Shown here: in pieces, positions 16,727 through 25,233 of the stretch
How positions within the stretch are numbered: the stretch's first letter is position 1
How the letters are laid out: every line of letters starts with the position of its first letter
NCBI GenBank assembly: GCA_004028795.1
Contig: SAIW01000009.1
Location: 1 to 64,000, forward strand
DNA from: Chitinophagaceae bacterium
GTDB taxonomy: Bacteria > Bacteroidota > Bacteroidia > Chitinophagales > Chitinophagaceae
Direction: 5' to 3'
DNA: 64,000 nucleotides
Translations under genes and position numbers: made by a program
Notes under the pieces: generated by a model
Seen by the model: only the letters and a program-made list of their open reading frames with translations
What the model was told of the DNA's origin: nothing
The model's database searches: none

Positions 16727-18343
16727 ATGAACCATTTGTATTTTGGCGACTGCTTAGATGTGTTGAAAGAACTGAAAACACAGTATCCGCAGCCTTTTAT
16801 AGATTTAATTTATATAGACCCTCCGTTTAACAGCAAACGCAATTACAATGTATTGTTTGAAAGTATGGATATGAAAGATGCCAATGCACAAAAGCAGGCA
16901 TTTGCCGATACATGGAGTAATTATAACTATGTAGATACGCTGAACGAAATTGCCGATATAGATAAAGAACTCTACACCATATTAAACACATTTCATAATT
17001 TAAAAAGCATTAGCGATAGTGCTGTTGCTTACCTAACCACCATGGCCATACGCATTTGGTACATGCATAAATTATTAAAAGATACAGGCAGTTTTTATTT
17101 GCATTGCGATAGCACCATGAGCCATTATTTGAAATTGATTTGTGATATGATTTTTGGAGAGAAGAATCATCAAAATGAAATTAGCTGGAAAAGAACTAGT
17201 GCACACAGCGATGCAAAAAAATATTCAAGAGTTACTGATAAAATTTTGTTTTACTCAAAGTCAAATAAATATACTTGGAACGAAATGAAAGTCGGTTATG
17301 ATGAAAGCTATATTAAATCTCATTATAGACACAAAGATGAAAACGGAAGAATATTTAGAACTGACAATTTAACCGCAACAGGATTGTCTGGGGGAGGTTA
17401 TCAATATGAATGGAATGGAGTCAGTAAAATTTGGAGATGCCCAATTGAGAAAATGCAACAACTTCATAATGAGAATAGAATTCATTATACAAAAAATAAC
17501 ACAGCAGAATTAAAAAGATTTCTTGACGAAATGGAAGGAACAATCATTACAGATAATTGGAATGATATTTCACCATTAAACTCTCAAGCTAAAGAACGCC
17601 TTGGTTACCCCACACAAAAACCTGAAGCCTTATTAGAACGCATTATAAAAGCCAGCAGTAACGAGGGAGATGTAGTGGCAGATTTCTTTTGCGGTTGTGG
17701 TACTACCATTGCGGCTGCACAAAAACTCAACCGTAAATGGTTGGGTGCAGATATTAGTCATTTGGCTATTCGTTTAATTAAAAAACGTTTGGTAGAAACT
17801 TATGGTAAGGGCATAGAGCATAATTTAAAATTACATGGTATGCCTAAAGATATTGCCAGTGCTAAAGAGTTGGCACAAAATGTAGAAGGTGGCAGAATTG
17901 GCTTTCAGGATTGGGCAATAGAAGTAATGTTGAACGGTGTGGTAAATGAAAAGAAAGTAGCAGATGGAGGTTACGATGGTTACTTAACTTTTAAAGGTGC
18001 AGATGGCACAAAACAATTTGCATTAATAGAAACAAAAAGCGGTAAGCTTACAGTAAAGAATATGAGAGAGTTTGCAAGAGTAATTGATAATGAAAAAGCA
18101 GCCGTAGGCATATTTGTTTGCTTTAAAGAAAATGTAACCAGTGAAATGATTAAAGAAGCCAAGAATGCTGGGCATATAAAAATTGCAGGTATTGAGTTTC
18201 CGCAGGATAAAATACAGATTATAACCGCAGAAGATTTGTTTGAAGGCAAGCAACCGCAACTACCCGGTGCTGCTGCTAATGATACGTTTAAAAAAGCTCA
18301 ACGAAACGAAAGCAAAAGTGTAAGTAAAGGCTTGTTTGATTAG
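16727..18343 (+). CDS. DNA methyltransferase fused to a PD-(D/E)xK nuclease-like domain
   Basis: 538 residues from ATG 16727 (MNHLYFGDCLDVLKEL), preferred over a TTG six codons upstream. The N-terminal part is an amino-methyltransferase of the N6-adenine/N4-cytosine group: DPPF at residues 31-34 precedes the AdoMet motif DFFCGCGTT at 319-327, the beta-class order. A middle insert (about 130-290) is likely the target recognition region. Residues ~390-510 resemble the Mrr-like domain found at the end of similar proteins: GYDGYL with Asp417 and LIETKSGK with Glu435/Lys437 fit a D...ExK nuclease site. No separate restriction or specificity gene adjoins, so it may be a self-contained type IIG-like system or a methylase with a regulatory domain. 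Confidence 0.88.
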   Translation: MNHLYFGDCLDVLKELKTQYPQPFIDLIYIDPPFNSKRNYNVLFESMDMKDANAQKQAFADTWSNYNYVDTLNEIADIDKELYTILNTFHNLKSISDSAVAYLTTMAIRIWYMHKLLKDTGSFYLHCDSTMSHYLKLICDMIFGEKNHQNEISWKRTSAHSDAKKYSRVTDKILFYSKSNKYTWNEMKVGYDESYIKSHYRHKDENGRIFRTDNLTATGLSGGGYQYEWNGVSKIWRCPIEKMQQLHNENRIHYTKNNTAELKRFLDEMEGTIITDNWNDISPLNSQAKERLGYPTQKPEALLERIIKASSNEGDVVADFFCGCGTTIAAAQKLNRKWLGADISHLAIRLIKKRLVETYGKGIEHNLKLHGMPKDIASAKELAQNVEGGRIGFQDWAIEVMLNGVVNEKKVADGGYDGYLTFKGADGTKQFALIETKSGKLTVKNMREFARVIDNEKAAVGIFVCFKENVTSEMIKEAKNAGHIKIAGIEFPQDKIQIITAEDLFEGKQPQLPGAAANDTFKKAQRNESKSVSKGLFD

Positions 18344-18344
18344 T

Positions 18345-18373
18345 GTTTAAAAACCACATAGGTTTAATCATTA
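18345..18373. repeat. Direct repeat right of the methyltransferase gene
   Basis: GTTTAAAAACCACATAGGTT and following bases TAATCATT match TTTAAAAAACCTCATAGG... at 16601-16628 with about 23 of 27 positions identical, so the methyltransferase gene lies between two similar short repeats. Confidence 0.45.
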
Positions 18374-18471
18374 TTACTTCCATTCATCACTACTTCATAC
18401 AAACATAACTTTCTGTTGTTTAGGTTATGCTTTTTAGTTGATAGCTTACACCTTCAACAAAATAACTTTTT

Positions 18472-18828
18472 ATGACAACACATGAAATCGCCGAACAATT
18501 GGTTTCGCTTTGTCGCCAAGGTAAAATAGACGAAGCACAGGCTACCCTGTTTGCAGAAAATGTTGTAAGCATTGAAGCAGGTGAAGATATGGGACCCAAA
18601 GTGGTAGAAGGTTTAGAGGCTCTGCAACACAAGTCTAAACATTTTCAGGAAGGAGTAGAAGAATTTCACGGAGCAACTATTTCAGAGCCGGTAATAGGGG
18701 GCAATCATTTTGCCATCAGTTGGGCAATGGATGCTACTTTTAAAGGAAGAGGAAGAACGACGATTGAAGAAGTTTGTGTATATAAAGTAGCAGACGGGAA
18801 AATTATTTCTGAAGAATTTTTCTATTAA
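18472..18828 (+). CDS. SnoaL-like / NTF2-fold protein
   Basis: 118 residues. Begins with a helical segment (HEIAEQLVSLCRQGKIDEAQ) followed by LFAENVVSIEAG and an FAISWAMDATFKG strand and a C-terminal VCVYKVADGKIISEEFFY, the usual layout of the SnoaL-like branch of the NTF2 fold. Such proteins bind or isomerise small molecules; the ligand is unknown. Stand-alone gene ending in a strong terminator. Confidence 0.75.
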   Translation: MTTHEIAEQLVSLCRQGKIDEAQATLFAENVVSIEAGEDMGPKVVEGLEALQHKSKHFQEGVEEFHGATISEPVIGGNHFAISWAMDATFKGRGRTTIEEVCVYKVADGKIISEEFFY

Positions 18829-18851
18829 GCTTGCCTGAGTATTACTTAATT

Positions 18852-18890
18852 AACATTGCCACTGATACAATCAGTGGCAATGTTGTTTTA
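18852..18890 (+). terminator. Terminator after the SnoaL-like gene
   Basis: A perfect 15-bp stem AACATTGCCACTGAT/ATCAGTGGCAATGTT with a 3-base loop, followed by GTTTTA. The remaining ~250 bases to the GroES-like gene hold no supported gene. Confidence 0.85.
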
Positions 18891-19078
18891 TTGATGCAGA
18901 CTTTATTGCTTTATGTAAAACTTAGTATACTCCATATAATACCGGATTATTTTCAGTACAAATTTTTGTTACAGCATAAGCCAACAACATATATTCAGGT
19001 ACATTGTACACATAATTAATTAAGCCTGTCAGGTTCTGAAAATAGTGTTCGTTCTGCAATAAAATACAATTGCTTGGC

Positions 19079-19107
19079 TTGCTACTTTTAACCGTTTCCT
19101 ATTTTTG
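19079..19107 (+). promoter_or_regulatory. Promoter of the GroES-like gene
   Basis: TTG at 19079-19081 and TATTTTTG at 19100-19107 with 18 bases between fit the Bacteroidota -33/-7 promoter; the ATG is at 19141. Confidence 0.5.
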
Positions 19108-19140
19108 CTGTTATCTTCAAACTAAAAATCAGTTACTGAT

Positions 19141-19512
19141 ATGCGTTTAACAAGTGATAACAGATTAAAAAAACTGATTGTTATTGGTGATAGGTTGTTG
19201 ATTCAACCTTCACGCCCTAATGAAAAAACAACCAGCGGTTTGTATTTACCGCCGGGTGTGCAGGAAAAAGAAAAAGTACAACAGGGTTATGTAATTAAAA
19301 CAGGTCCCGGTTATGCTATTCCTTTACCCGTAGAGGAAGAGCCTTGGAAAAATGATGAGGATAAAGTGAAGTATATTCCTTTACAGGCTAAAGAAGGAGA
19401 CCTTGCTATTTTCCTGTTAAGCGGTGCTACAGAAGTAATGTATGAAGGTGATAAGTATTTTATTGTACCGCAAAGTGCCATTTTAATGCTGGAGAGGGAA
19501 GAAGATTTATAA
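19141..19512 (+). CDS. GroES-family co-chaperonin-like protein
   Basis: 123 residues. The beta-barrel start LIVIGDRLLIQP, the mobile-loop equivalent PNEKTTSGLYLPPGV and the GYVIKTGPG strand match the GroES fold. It is longer than true GroES (~95) by an insert around EEEPWKNDEDKVKYIP and ends with acidic residues. No groEL follows, so it is probably the second, divergent GroES-like protein seen in many Bacteroidota rather than the main co-chaperonin. Partner unknown. Confidence 0.8.
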   Translation: MRLTSDNRLKKLIVIGDRLLIQPSRPNEKTTSGLYLPPGVQEKEKVQQGYVIKTGPGYAIPLPVEEEPWKNDEDKVKYIPLQAKEGDLAIFLLSGATEVMYEGDKYFIVPQSAILMLEREEDL

Positions 19513-19525
19513 CTTGTTTTTTATA

Positions 19526-19565
19526 ATGCATTGCGGATACTGTTCTTTTTCGCAATGCATTTTTA
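19526..19565 (+). terminator. Terminator after the GroES-like gene
   Basis: ATGCATTGCG/CGCAATGCAT perfect 10-bp stem, 15-base loop, followed by TTTTATT. Confidence 0.75.
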
Positions 19566-19591
19566 TTAACGTTGCCCTGCAAAACTTCATC

Positions 19592-19621
19592 TTGCTACCT
19601 TGCCCTGCTTCCTTACTTTTG
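19592..19621 (+). promoter_or_regulatory. Promoter of purL
   Basis: TTG at 19592-19594, 19-base spacer and TACTTTTG at 19614-19621 match the Bacteroidota promoter. The -7 element ends only 7 bases before the purL ATG at 19629, so the transcript has almost no 5' leader. Confidence 0.55.
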
Positions 19622-19628
19622 CGACGTT

Positions 19629-21842
19629 ATGGAAATAACCGTTAAAACCGCCGAAGAACTTCGCCTTACTGCCGAAGAATTTGAACTCATCAAACAAAAA
19701 TTAGGTCGCACTCCCAACTTTACAGAGCTATGCACCTTCAGTGCTATGTGGAGTGAACACTGCAGCTATAAAAACAGTATTAAATGGTTGAAAACATTGC
19801 CCCGCAGTGGTGGCAGAATGTTGGTAGCAGCCGGGGAAGAAAATGCAGGGTTAATGGATATGGGTAATGGTTGGGGGGTGGTATTTAAAATTGAAAGTCA
19901 TAACCACCCCAGTGCTATCGAACCTTTTCAGGGTGCAGCAACGGGTGTGGGTGGTATTCAGAGAGATATTTTTACGATGGGTGCAAGACCTATCGCATCT
20001 TTAAACAGTCTTCGTTTCGGTAATTTAAAAGATAAAAAAACACAACGCTTATTAAGCGGTGTGGTGAAGGGTATCGGTCATTACGGCAATTGCTTTGGTG
20101 TGCCTACAGTTGGCGGTGAAGTTTATTTTGAAGATTGCTATCATACCAATCCGTTGGTTAATGCCATGAGTGTGGGCATTATGAAAGCAGATAAAATGAT
20201 TAGTGCTACCGCTAAAGGAACTGGCAATCCTGTTATTTATGTGGGCAGTGCTACCGGAAAAGATGGAATTGGCGGGGCAAGTTTTGCATCAGCCAATATT
20301 ACAGAAGAAAGTACAGAAGAATTGCCGGCAGTGCAGGTGGGCGACCCGTTTCAGGAGAAAAAATTATTGGAAGCCTGTTTAGAAGTTATTGAAACCGGTG
20401 CTGTAGTAGGTATGCAGGATATGGGTGCTGCGGGTATTATTTGTTCTACCGCAGAAATGAGTGCCAAAGGTGAAGTGGGCATGCGTATTGATTTAGATAA
20501 GGTTCCGATGCGACAAAAAAATATGAAAGCATGGGAATTATTATTGAGTGAGAGCCAGGAAAGAATGTTGATGGTGGTTGAAAAAGGAAGAGAGCAGGAA
20601 GTGATTGATGTATTTGAAAAATGGGATTTAAGTTGCAGCAATATCGGAGAAGTTACCGACGATGGTTTATTGAAATTTTATATGCATGGTGAATTGGAAG
20701 CAACCATACCTGCACATGAATTAGTGTTGGGTGGTGGTGCTCCGCAATACACAAGAGAGTATGCTGAACCATCTTATTTTAGTAAAATTGCTGAGTTTAA
20801 GCTATCTGATATTGAAGACATATCAGATGTAAAAGCTGTTGCAGAACAATTAATTCAAATTCCAAACATTGCCAGCAAACGTTGGGTTTATACCCAATAT
20901 GATAGTATGGTGGGTGCTGCCAATGCAAGCACCAATGCACCAAGTGATGCTGCTATAGTATTGGCAAAAGGTACAGGTAAGGCTTTAGCAGTAACAACAG
21001 ATTGTAACAGTAAATATGTTTTTGCCAATCCTTATGTAGGTGGAATGATTGCTGTAGCAGAAGCTGCGAGAAATATTGTTTGCAGTGGCGGCGAGCCTTT
21101 AGGTGTTACCAACTGTTTAAATTTCGGTAATCCTTATAACCCTGAAGTATACTATCAATTTGTAAAAGCAGTAACAGGAATGGGCGATGCCTGTAAAAAA
21201 TTCAATACACCTGTAACTGGTGGTAATGTTAGTTTTTATAATCAAGGTCCAGAAGGTGCTGTATATCCTACACCAACAATCGGCATGGTGGGTGTGTTAG
21301 ATAATTTTGAAAACAGGATGACACTCGATTATAAAGAAGAAGGCGATGTGATTGTGTTATTAGGAAAGCAACAAAACGATATTGCTTCAAGTGAATATTT
21401 ACATAAGCTAAAAGGAATTGAATATTCTCCTGCTCCGCATTTTGATTTGGAAAAAGAGTTTCAATTACAACAGTTTGTTTCAACCATCATCAAAGAAAAA
21501 TTAATCGCAAGTGCTCACGACATCAGTGAAGGTGGATTAGCAATTACATTGATTGAAAAAGGATTTAATAAGAATCTTGGTTTTGATATAAGTATTGATA
21601 CAGCTGCTTTTCGTAAAGATGCATTCTGGTTTGGTGAGGCACAAAGCAGGGTAGTGGTTACTTGCTCAAAGCAACAGGCTGAAAGCTTAAAGCAAAAAGC
21701 TGAAAGCAGTAATATAGCATTTACAATATTAGGCACTGTTACTTCAGGTGGTATAAAAGTGAATGGAGAAAACTGGGGTGATATAAAAGATTGGAAAGAA
21801 AAATACGATACCGCCATTGAGCTAATTATTAATAAGCTCTAG
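19629..21842 (+). CDS. purL: Phosphoribosylformylglycinamidine synthase II
   Basis: 737 residues from the ATG at 19629 (MEITVKTAEELRLTAEEF); an in-frame upstream start at 19572 would cross the promoter and is rejected. This is the small type of PurL, which converts FGAR to FGAM with ATP and needs PurS and PurQ encoded elsewhere. Family segments: SAMWSEHCSYKNS, FKIESHNHPSAIEPFQGAATGVGG, FGVPTVGGEVYF, the MQDMGAAGI loop, GNPYNPEVY and SAHDISEGGLA. Full length. It is followed after 31 bases by rfaD on the same strand. Confidence 0.97.
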   Translation: MEITVKTAEELRLTAEEFELIKQKLGRTPNFTELCTFSAMWSEHCSYKNSIKWLKTLPRSGGRMLVAAGEENAGLMDMGNGWGVVFKIESHNHPSAIEPFQGAATGVGGIQRDIFTMGARPIASLNSLRFGNLKDKKTQRLLSGVVKGIGHYGNCFGVPTVGGEVYFEDCYHTNPLVNAMSVGIMKADKMISATAKGTGNPVIYVGSATGKDGIGGASFASANITEESTEELPAVQVGDPFQEKKLLEACLEVIETGAVVGMQDMGAAGIICSTAEMSAKGEVGMRIDLDKVPMRQKNMKAWELLLSESQERMLMVVEKGREQEVIDVFEKWDLSCSNIGEVTDDGLLKFYMHGELEATIPAHELVLGGGAPQYTREYAEPSYFSKIAEFKLSDIEDISDVKAVAEQLIQIPNIASKRWVYTQYDSMVGAANASTNAPSDAAIVLAKGTGKALAVTTDCNSKYVFANPYVGGMIAVAEAARNIVCSGGEPLGVTNCLNFGNPYNPEVYYQFVKAVTGMGDACKKFNTPVTGGNVSFYNQGPEGAVYPTPTIGMVGVLDNFENRMTLDYKEEGDVIVLLGKQQNDIASSEYLHKLKGIEYSPAPHFDLEKEFQLQQFVSTIIKEKLIASAHDISEGGLAITLIEKGFNKNLGFDISIDTAAFRKDAFWFGEAQSRVVVTCSKQQAESLKQKAESSNIAFTILGTVTSGGIKVNGENWGDIKDWKEKYDTAIELIINKL

Positions 21843-21873
21843 ATCTCTAAAGGGATTTATATAAAAAATTTTT

Positions 21874-22917
21874 ATGAACGAAGCAATTCAAACAAGCAAT
21901 AGATACTCCCCTTCAGGGGTTGGGGGCAAAATCATTCTTACCGGTGCTGCGGGTTTTATCGGCAGCTGTATGCTTCAGTTTTTAAATGATAATGGTTTTG
22001 AAAATATTATTATAGTTGATGATTTTGGTGTTGAAGAGAAAAGAAAAAATTGGGAAGGAAAAAAGTTTACAGATGTTATTGAAAGGCAAAGTTTATTCGA
22101 ATGGTTAGCCAAAGAAAACCCATCTGTCAACTGCTTTATTCATATCGGTGCAAGAACAGATACTACTGAGTTTAATTATGCAGTACATGAAGCATTAAAT
22201 GTTCAATATTCAAAAGATGCATGGCATTATTGTGTTGAAAATAATGTGCCTTTTATTTATGCATCATCGGCTGCAACCTATGGCGGAGGCGAGTTTGGTT
22301 ATGATGATAATCACGAACTTCCTTTTAAACTGCATCCTTTAAATCCATACGGAATAAGTAAAAATGAATTTGATAAATGGGCTTTGCAACAAGAACAACA
22401 TCCAACATATTGGACGGGGTTAAAGTTCTTTAATGTGTACGGCCCGAATGAATATCATAAAGCCAGAATGGCAAGTGTTATCTGGCATTCATTCAATCAA
22501 ATAAAAAAAGATGGGGTAGTTAAACTGTTTAAGTCTCATCGTCCGGATTATAAAGACGGGCAACAGTTGAGAGATTTTGTGTATGTGAAAGATTTGATTG
22601 CTGTAATTTTTTGGATGTTTAATGAAATGGAAAACGGAAAATGGAAAATAGAAAATAACGGCTTGTATAATTTAGGAACGGGTACAGCCAGAAGTTTTGA
22701 CGATTTAGTAAAATCAACTTTTGCAGGTTTAGATAAAGAACCCAATATTGTGTACATAGATATGCCCGAAGATATCAGAGATAAATATCAATACTTCACT
22801 GAAGCCACTATGAGTAAATTAAGAGCAGCGGGTTATACCAATCAATTTTATTCTTTAGAACAAGGTGTTGATGATTATGTAAGAAATTATTTAAATGTAG
22901 GGTTGAAAATTTATTAA
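21874..22917 (+). CDS. rfaD: ADP-L-glycero-D-manno-heptose 6-epimerase
   Basis: 347 residues. Short-chain dehydrogenase fold: NAD site TGAAGFIGS, active-site Ser/Tyr region ASSAATYGGGEFGY and NPYGISKNEFDKWAL, and KFFNVYGPNEYHK, all typical of RfaD/HldD, which makes the L-heptose precursor for the lipopolysaccharide core. The enzyme normally begins directly with the KIILTG strand. Here 18 residues precede it, and residues 11-18 (YSPSGVGG) are encoded by a GC-rich palindromic repeat with no alternative start codon after it, so the repeat seems to have been inserted into the start region and tolerated. Confidence 0.95.
   Translation: MNEAIQTSNRYSPSGVGGKIILTGAAGFIGSCMLQFLNDNGFENIIIVDDFGVEEKRKNWEGKKFTDVIERQSLFEWLAKENPSVNCFIHIGARTDTTEFNYAVHEALNVQYSKDAWHYCVENNVPFIYASSAATYGGGEFGYDDNHELPFKLHPLNPYGISKNEFDKWALQQEQHPTYWTGLKFFNVYGPNEYHKARMASVIWHSFNQIKKDGVVKLFKSHRPDYKDGQQLRDFVYVKDLIAVIFWMFNEMENGKWKIENNGLYNLGTGTARSFDDLVKSTFAGLDKEPNIVYIDMPEDIRDKYQYFTEATMSKLRAAGYTNQFYSLEQGVDDYVRNYLNVGLKIY
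21906..21927. repeat. GC-rich palindromic element inside rfaD
   Basis: CTCCCCTTCAGGGGTTGGGG, containing the stem CCCC-TTCA-GGGG, is embedded in frame at the N-terminus. A reverse-orientation relative, TTTTCCCTTCAGGGTTAGGG on the minus strand, lies at 51299-51318 after cca. Confidence 0.6.
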
Positions 22918-22923
22918 ATACAT

Positions 22924-22950
22924 GGCTCACATTGTGAGCCTTTCTTTTTT
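22924..22950 (+). terminator. Terminator after rfaD
   Basis: GGCTCAC-ATT-GTGAGCC stem followed by TTTCTTTTTT. Confidence 0.85.
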
Positions 22951-22974
22951 ACTTTGATTGATTAAATAGTCGAA

Positions 22975-23772
22975 ATGAGCAAGCAAATAACAATAATCGG
23001 CGGTGGAAATTTAGGAACAGCTATCGCTGAAGGCCTTATCAGCAGCGGGTTTTCGCAACCTTCATCAATTACTATTACAAGAAGAAATACAAGTTTACTG
23101 CAAGGGTTTAGTGATAAAGGAGTAACTGTCACAAGTGATAATATTCAATCAATAACCAATGCTGAATATGTTATGCTGGCTGTGAAACCTTTTCAGTTAA
23201 AAGAAGTATTACAACAAATTCAACCTGCTTTAAAAACTAATCAGGTTATTATAAGTGTGGCAACGGGGATCTGGATAAAAGACATTGTAGAAATTGTTGG
23301 AAATCATTTCACAGTTTTTCGTGCAATGCCAAACACTGCTATTGCAATTGCAGAAAGTATGACATGTATCAGTCAGGAAAATGCAAGCAATGAACAAATC
23401 GGTTATGTAGGAAATTTATTCAATCAATTAGGTAAATCAGTTTTCATTGAAGAAAAATTAATGGATGCTGCAACAGTATTAGGTGCATGCGGTACTGCTT
23501 ACGCTATGCGTTATATAAGAGCCAATATTCAGGGTGGAATTGAAATTGGTTTTAGTGCAGCAATTGCCAGTTTAATAGCTGCTCAAACAGTTAAAGGGGC
23601 GGCAGAACTATTGTTGCAAAAAAATACACACCCCGAACAGGAGATTGATAAAGTAACAACTCCAAAAGGTTGCACTATTGCAGGATTAAACGAAATGGAA
23701 CATCAGGGCTTCAGTTCCTCTTTAATAAAAGGGGTTATAACCAGCTATAAAAAAATTGTGAATGATATGTAA
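22975..23772 (+). CDS. proC: Pyrroline-5-carboxylate reductase
   Basis: 265 residues, normal length. Last step of proline synthesis, reducing pyrroline-5-carboxylate with NAD(P)H. Rossmann motif IIGGGNLGTAIAEGL at the N-terminus, VMLAVKPFQ, the FRAMPNTAIAIAESM motif and the C-terminal TTPKGCTIAGLNEME substrate-binding loop. It has its own upstream terminator from rfaD. Confidence 0.96.
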   Translation: MSKQITIIGGGNLGTAIAEGLISSGFSQPSSITITRRNTSLLQGFSDKGVTVTSDNIQSITNAEYVMLAVKPFQLKEVLQQIQPALKTNQVIISVATGIWIKDIVEIVGNHFTVFRAMPNTAIAIAESMTCISQENASNEQIGYVGNLFNQLGKSVFIEEKLMDAATVLGACGTAYAMRYIRANIQGGIEIGFSAAIASLIAAQTVKGAAELLLQKNTHPEQEIDKVTTPKGCTIAGLNEMEHQGFSSSLIKGVITSYKKIVNDM

Positions 23773-23833
23773 AATCATTTCATCTTAATCCGGTTTTCTT
23801 TGAAAGCAATATTTTATCATTCAACTTTAAGTA

Positions 23834-24343
23834 ATGAAAAAAATATTGCTTTTATTTTTATCACTTTCACTAGTAACAAACATCTTTTCTCAAAAAATAA
23901 TAACAGATGTGAATGATTCTGTTTTTATTAATGCAGTGCTTGGTGAACATAATTTTTATCGTAAACAGGTTAAAGTGCCGCCATTACAATGGAGTGCTGC
24001 ATTAGCCAAAGAGGCAGCGGCTTATGCAATAATTTTGGCCAAAACAAATTCATTTAAACATAGCAGTAACAGAGCTAATGTAGGAGAGAATTTATGGATG
24101 GGAACGAAGGATGCTTATTCACTGAAAGAAATGCTGAGTTCATGGACGGAAGAGCAACAGGATTTTATTTATGCACCCTTTCCTGATTGTTCAAAAAATG
24201 GAAATGTAGTTGGGCATTATACACAGGTAATCTGGAAGACCACAACTCATGTTGGTTGTGCTATTGTAACAAATGATACTAACGATTATTTAGTTTGCAG
24301 ATACGCACCGGCAGGCAATTGGATAGGGCAGAAACCTTATTAG
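23834..24343 (+). CDS. Secreted CAP-domain (SCP/PR-1) protein
   Basis: 169 residues. Signal peptide ending near IFSQ; then one CAP domain: HNFYRKQVKVPPLQWS, HSSNRANVGENLW, SWTEEQQDF and the signature VVGHYTQVIWKTTTHVGCA followed by YLVCRYAPAGNWIG. The His/Glu residues of the CAP tetrad are present. CAP proteins are extracellular with varied roles (lipid binding, protease-like); the role here is unknown. Its stop codon overlaps by four bases the end of the convergent DUF4198 gene. Confidence 0.88.
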   Translation: MKKILLLFLSLSLVTNIFSQKIITDVNDSVFINAVLGEHNFYRKQVKVPPLQWSAALAKEAAAYAIILAKTNSFKHSSNRANVGENLWMGTKDAYSLKEMLSSWTEEQQDFIYAPFPDCSKNGNVVGHYTQVIWKTTTHVGCAIVTNDTNDYLVCRYAPAGNWIGQKPY

Positions 24344-25173
24344 TTTTTCTTCAGCAAGAAATTACCGTAGCCAAAAGTTAGGCTACCCCAATAGCTTTGC
24401 CAGTCTGCTTTATTATCAATTGTATTTCTTTCCATATAAACAGTACTTATCATCCACATACCCGAACCTGCTTTGCTTATTTTAAATTTGAATTTTCCGT
24501 TGGCATCTGTAAAAACATTTATTTCATTAACAGCTTCATGTTGTTTACTGTTCCATACTTTCATTTGTTGATGGGCTAATGGCTTCCCTTTAAATAAAAC
24601 AGTAAATTCTATTTTTTCAGGTATCTGTAAGTATGCATATGGATTTGTTGATGGAATAATATCTAATGGCAGTGCTGTAGGTTGGGTAATTTGATTAGTT
24701 GTTTTATTTATACCAACATTAAAAAGTGTTTTAACACTGCGTTGGTAATATTCAGTGCCTTTTTTATTTTCTTCGTCATGTTCTTTTCTATATGTAAGTG
24801 TATTCATTATGCCATCTTCTTTTAAATAAGCATTAAACTTATCTGCTTCCAATTCAATAAAAGAGTTGTTGCTGTTAAATATTACCATATGTGTACCTTC
24901 TTCTCTCAAAACTATTTTTATTGAATCTCCTTCATTACCGGATAATAAATTGCCGATACTGTTGGTTGAAGAAGGACTGTAATAAAGCAACTGATTAACT
25001 TTTGATTTATTGCCTTTCCAGTTATCGCCTAAAAAATGTTCACCAACTTTAAAATTAAGCGTAGCAGTATCATTAACCTGAAACCAGAATTTTTTAGGTG
25101 CCAACCAAAATTCATGGGCTGTAACAGAAACAATCAATATAAGAAGTACAGATAAGGATAATATCTTTTTCAT
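24340..25173 (-). CDS. Secreted DUF4198 family protein
   Basis: 277 residues. Signal peptide, then the mature N-terminus HEFWLAPKKFWFQVND typical of DUF4198 (a family whose members start with His right after cleavage and are often tied to nickel/cobalt or carbohydrate-related transport loci). The C-terminal half contains a beta-sandwich-like PYAYLQIPEKIEFTVLFKGKP and FTDANGKFKFKISKAG. No transporter genes adjoin, so the metal link is only family knowledge. It follows the dienelactone hydrolase gene but a terminator lies between. Confidence 0.75.
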   Translation of the reverse strand: MKKILSLSVLLILIVSVTAHEFWLAPKKFWFQVNDTATLNFKVGEHFLGDNWKGNKSKVNQLLYYSPSSTNSIGNLLSGNEGDSIKIVLREEGTHMVIFNSNNSFIELEADKFNAYLKEDGIMNTLTYRKEHDEENKKGTEYYQRSVKTLFNVGINKTTNQITQPTALPLDIIPSTNPYAYLQIPEKIEFTVLFKGKPLAHQQMKVWNSKQHEAVNEINVFTDANGKFKFKISKAGSGMWMISTVYMERNTIDNKADWQSYWGSLTFGYGNFLLKKN

Positions 25174-25175
25174 AA

Positions 25176-25210
25176 AATAAAAATACCCAACAATTGATTT
25201 TGTTGGGTAT
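25176..25210 (-). terminator. Terminator after the dienelactone hydrolase gene
   Basis: ATACCCAACA/TGTTGGGTAT perfect 10-bp stem; on the minus strand followed by TTTTTATTTT. Confidence 0.75.
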
Positions 25211-25233
25211 GTATTTGTAACAAACTGTCAGCA

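Noticed and set aside
18831-19019. 62-residue plus-strand frame after the SnoaL-like gene
   Set aside because: It runs through a perfect terminator hairpin, so it is unlikely to be translated.
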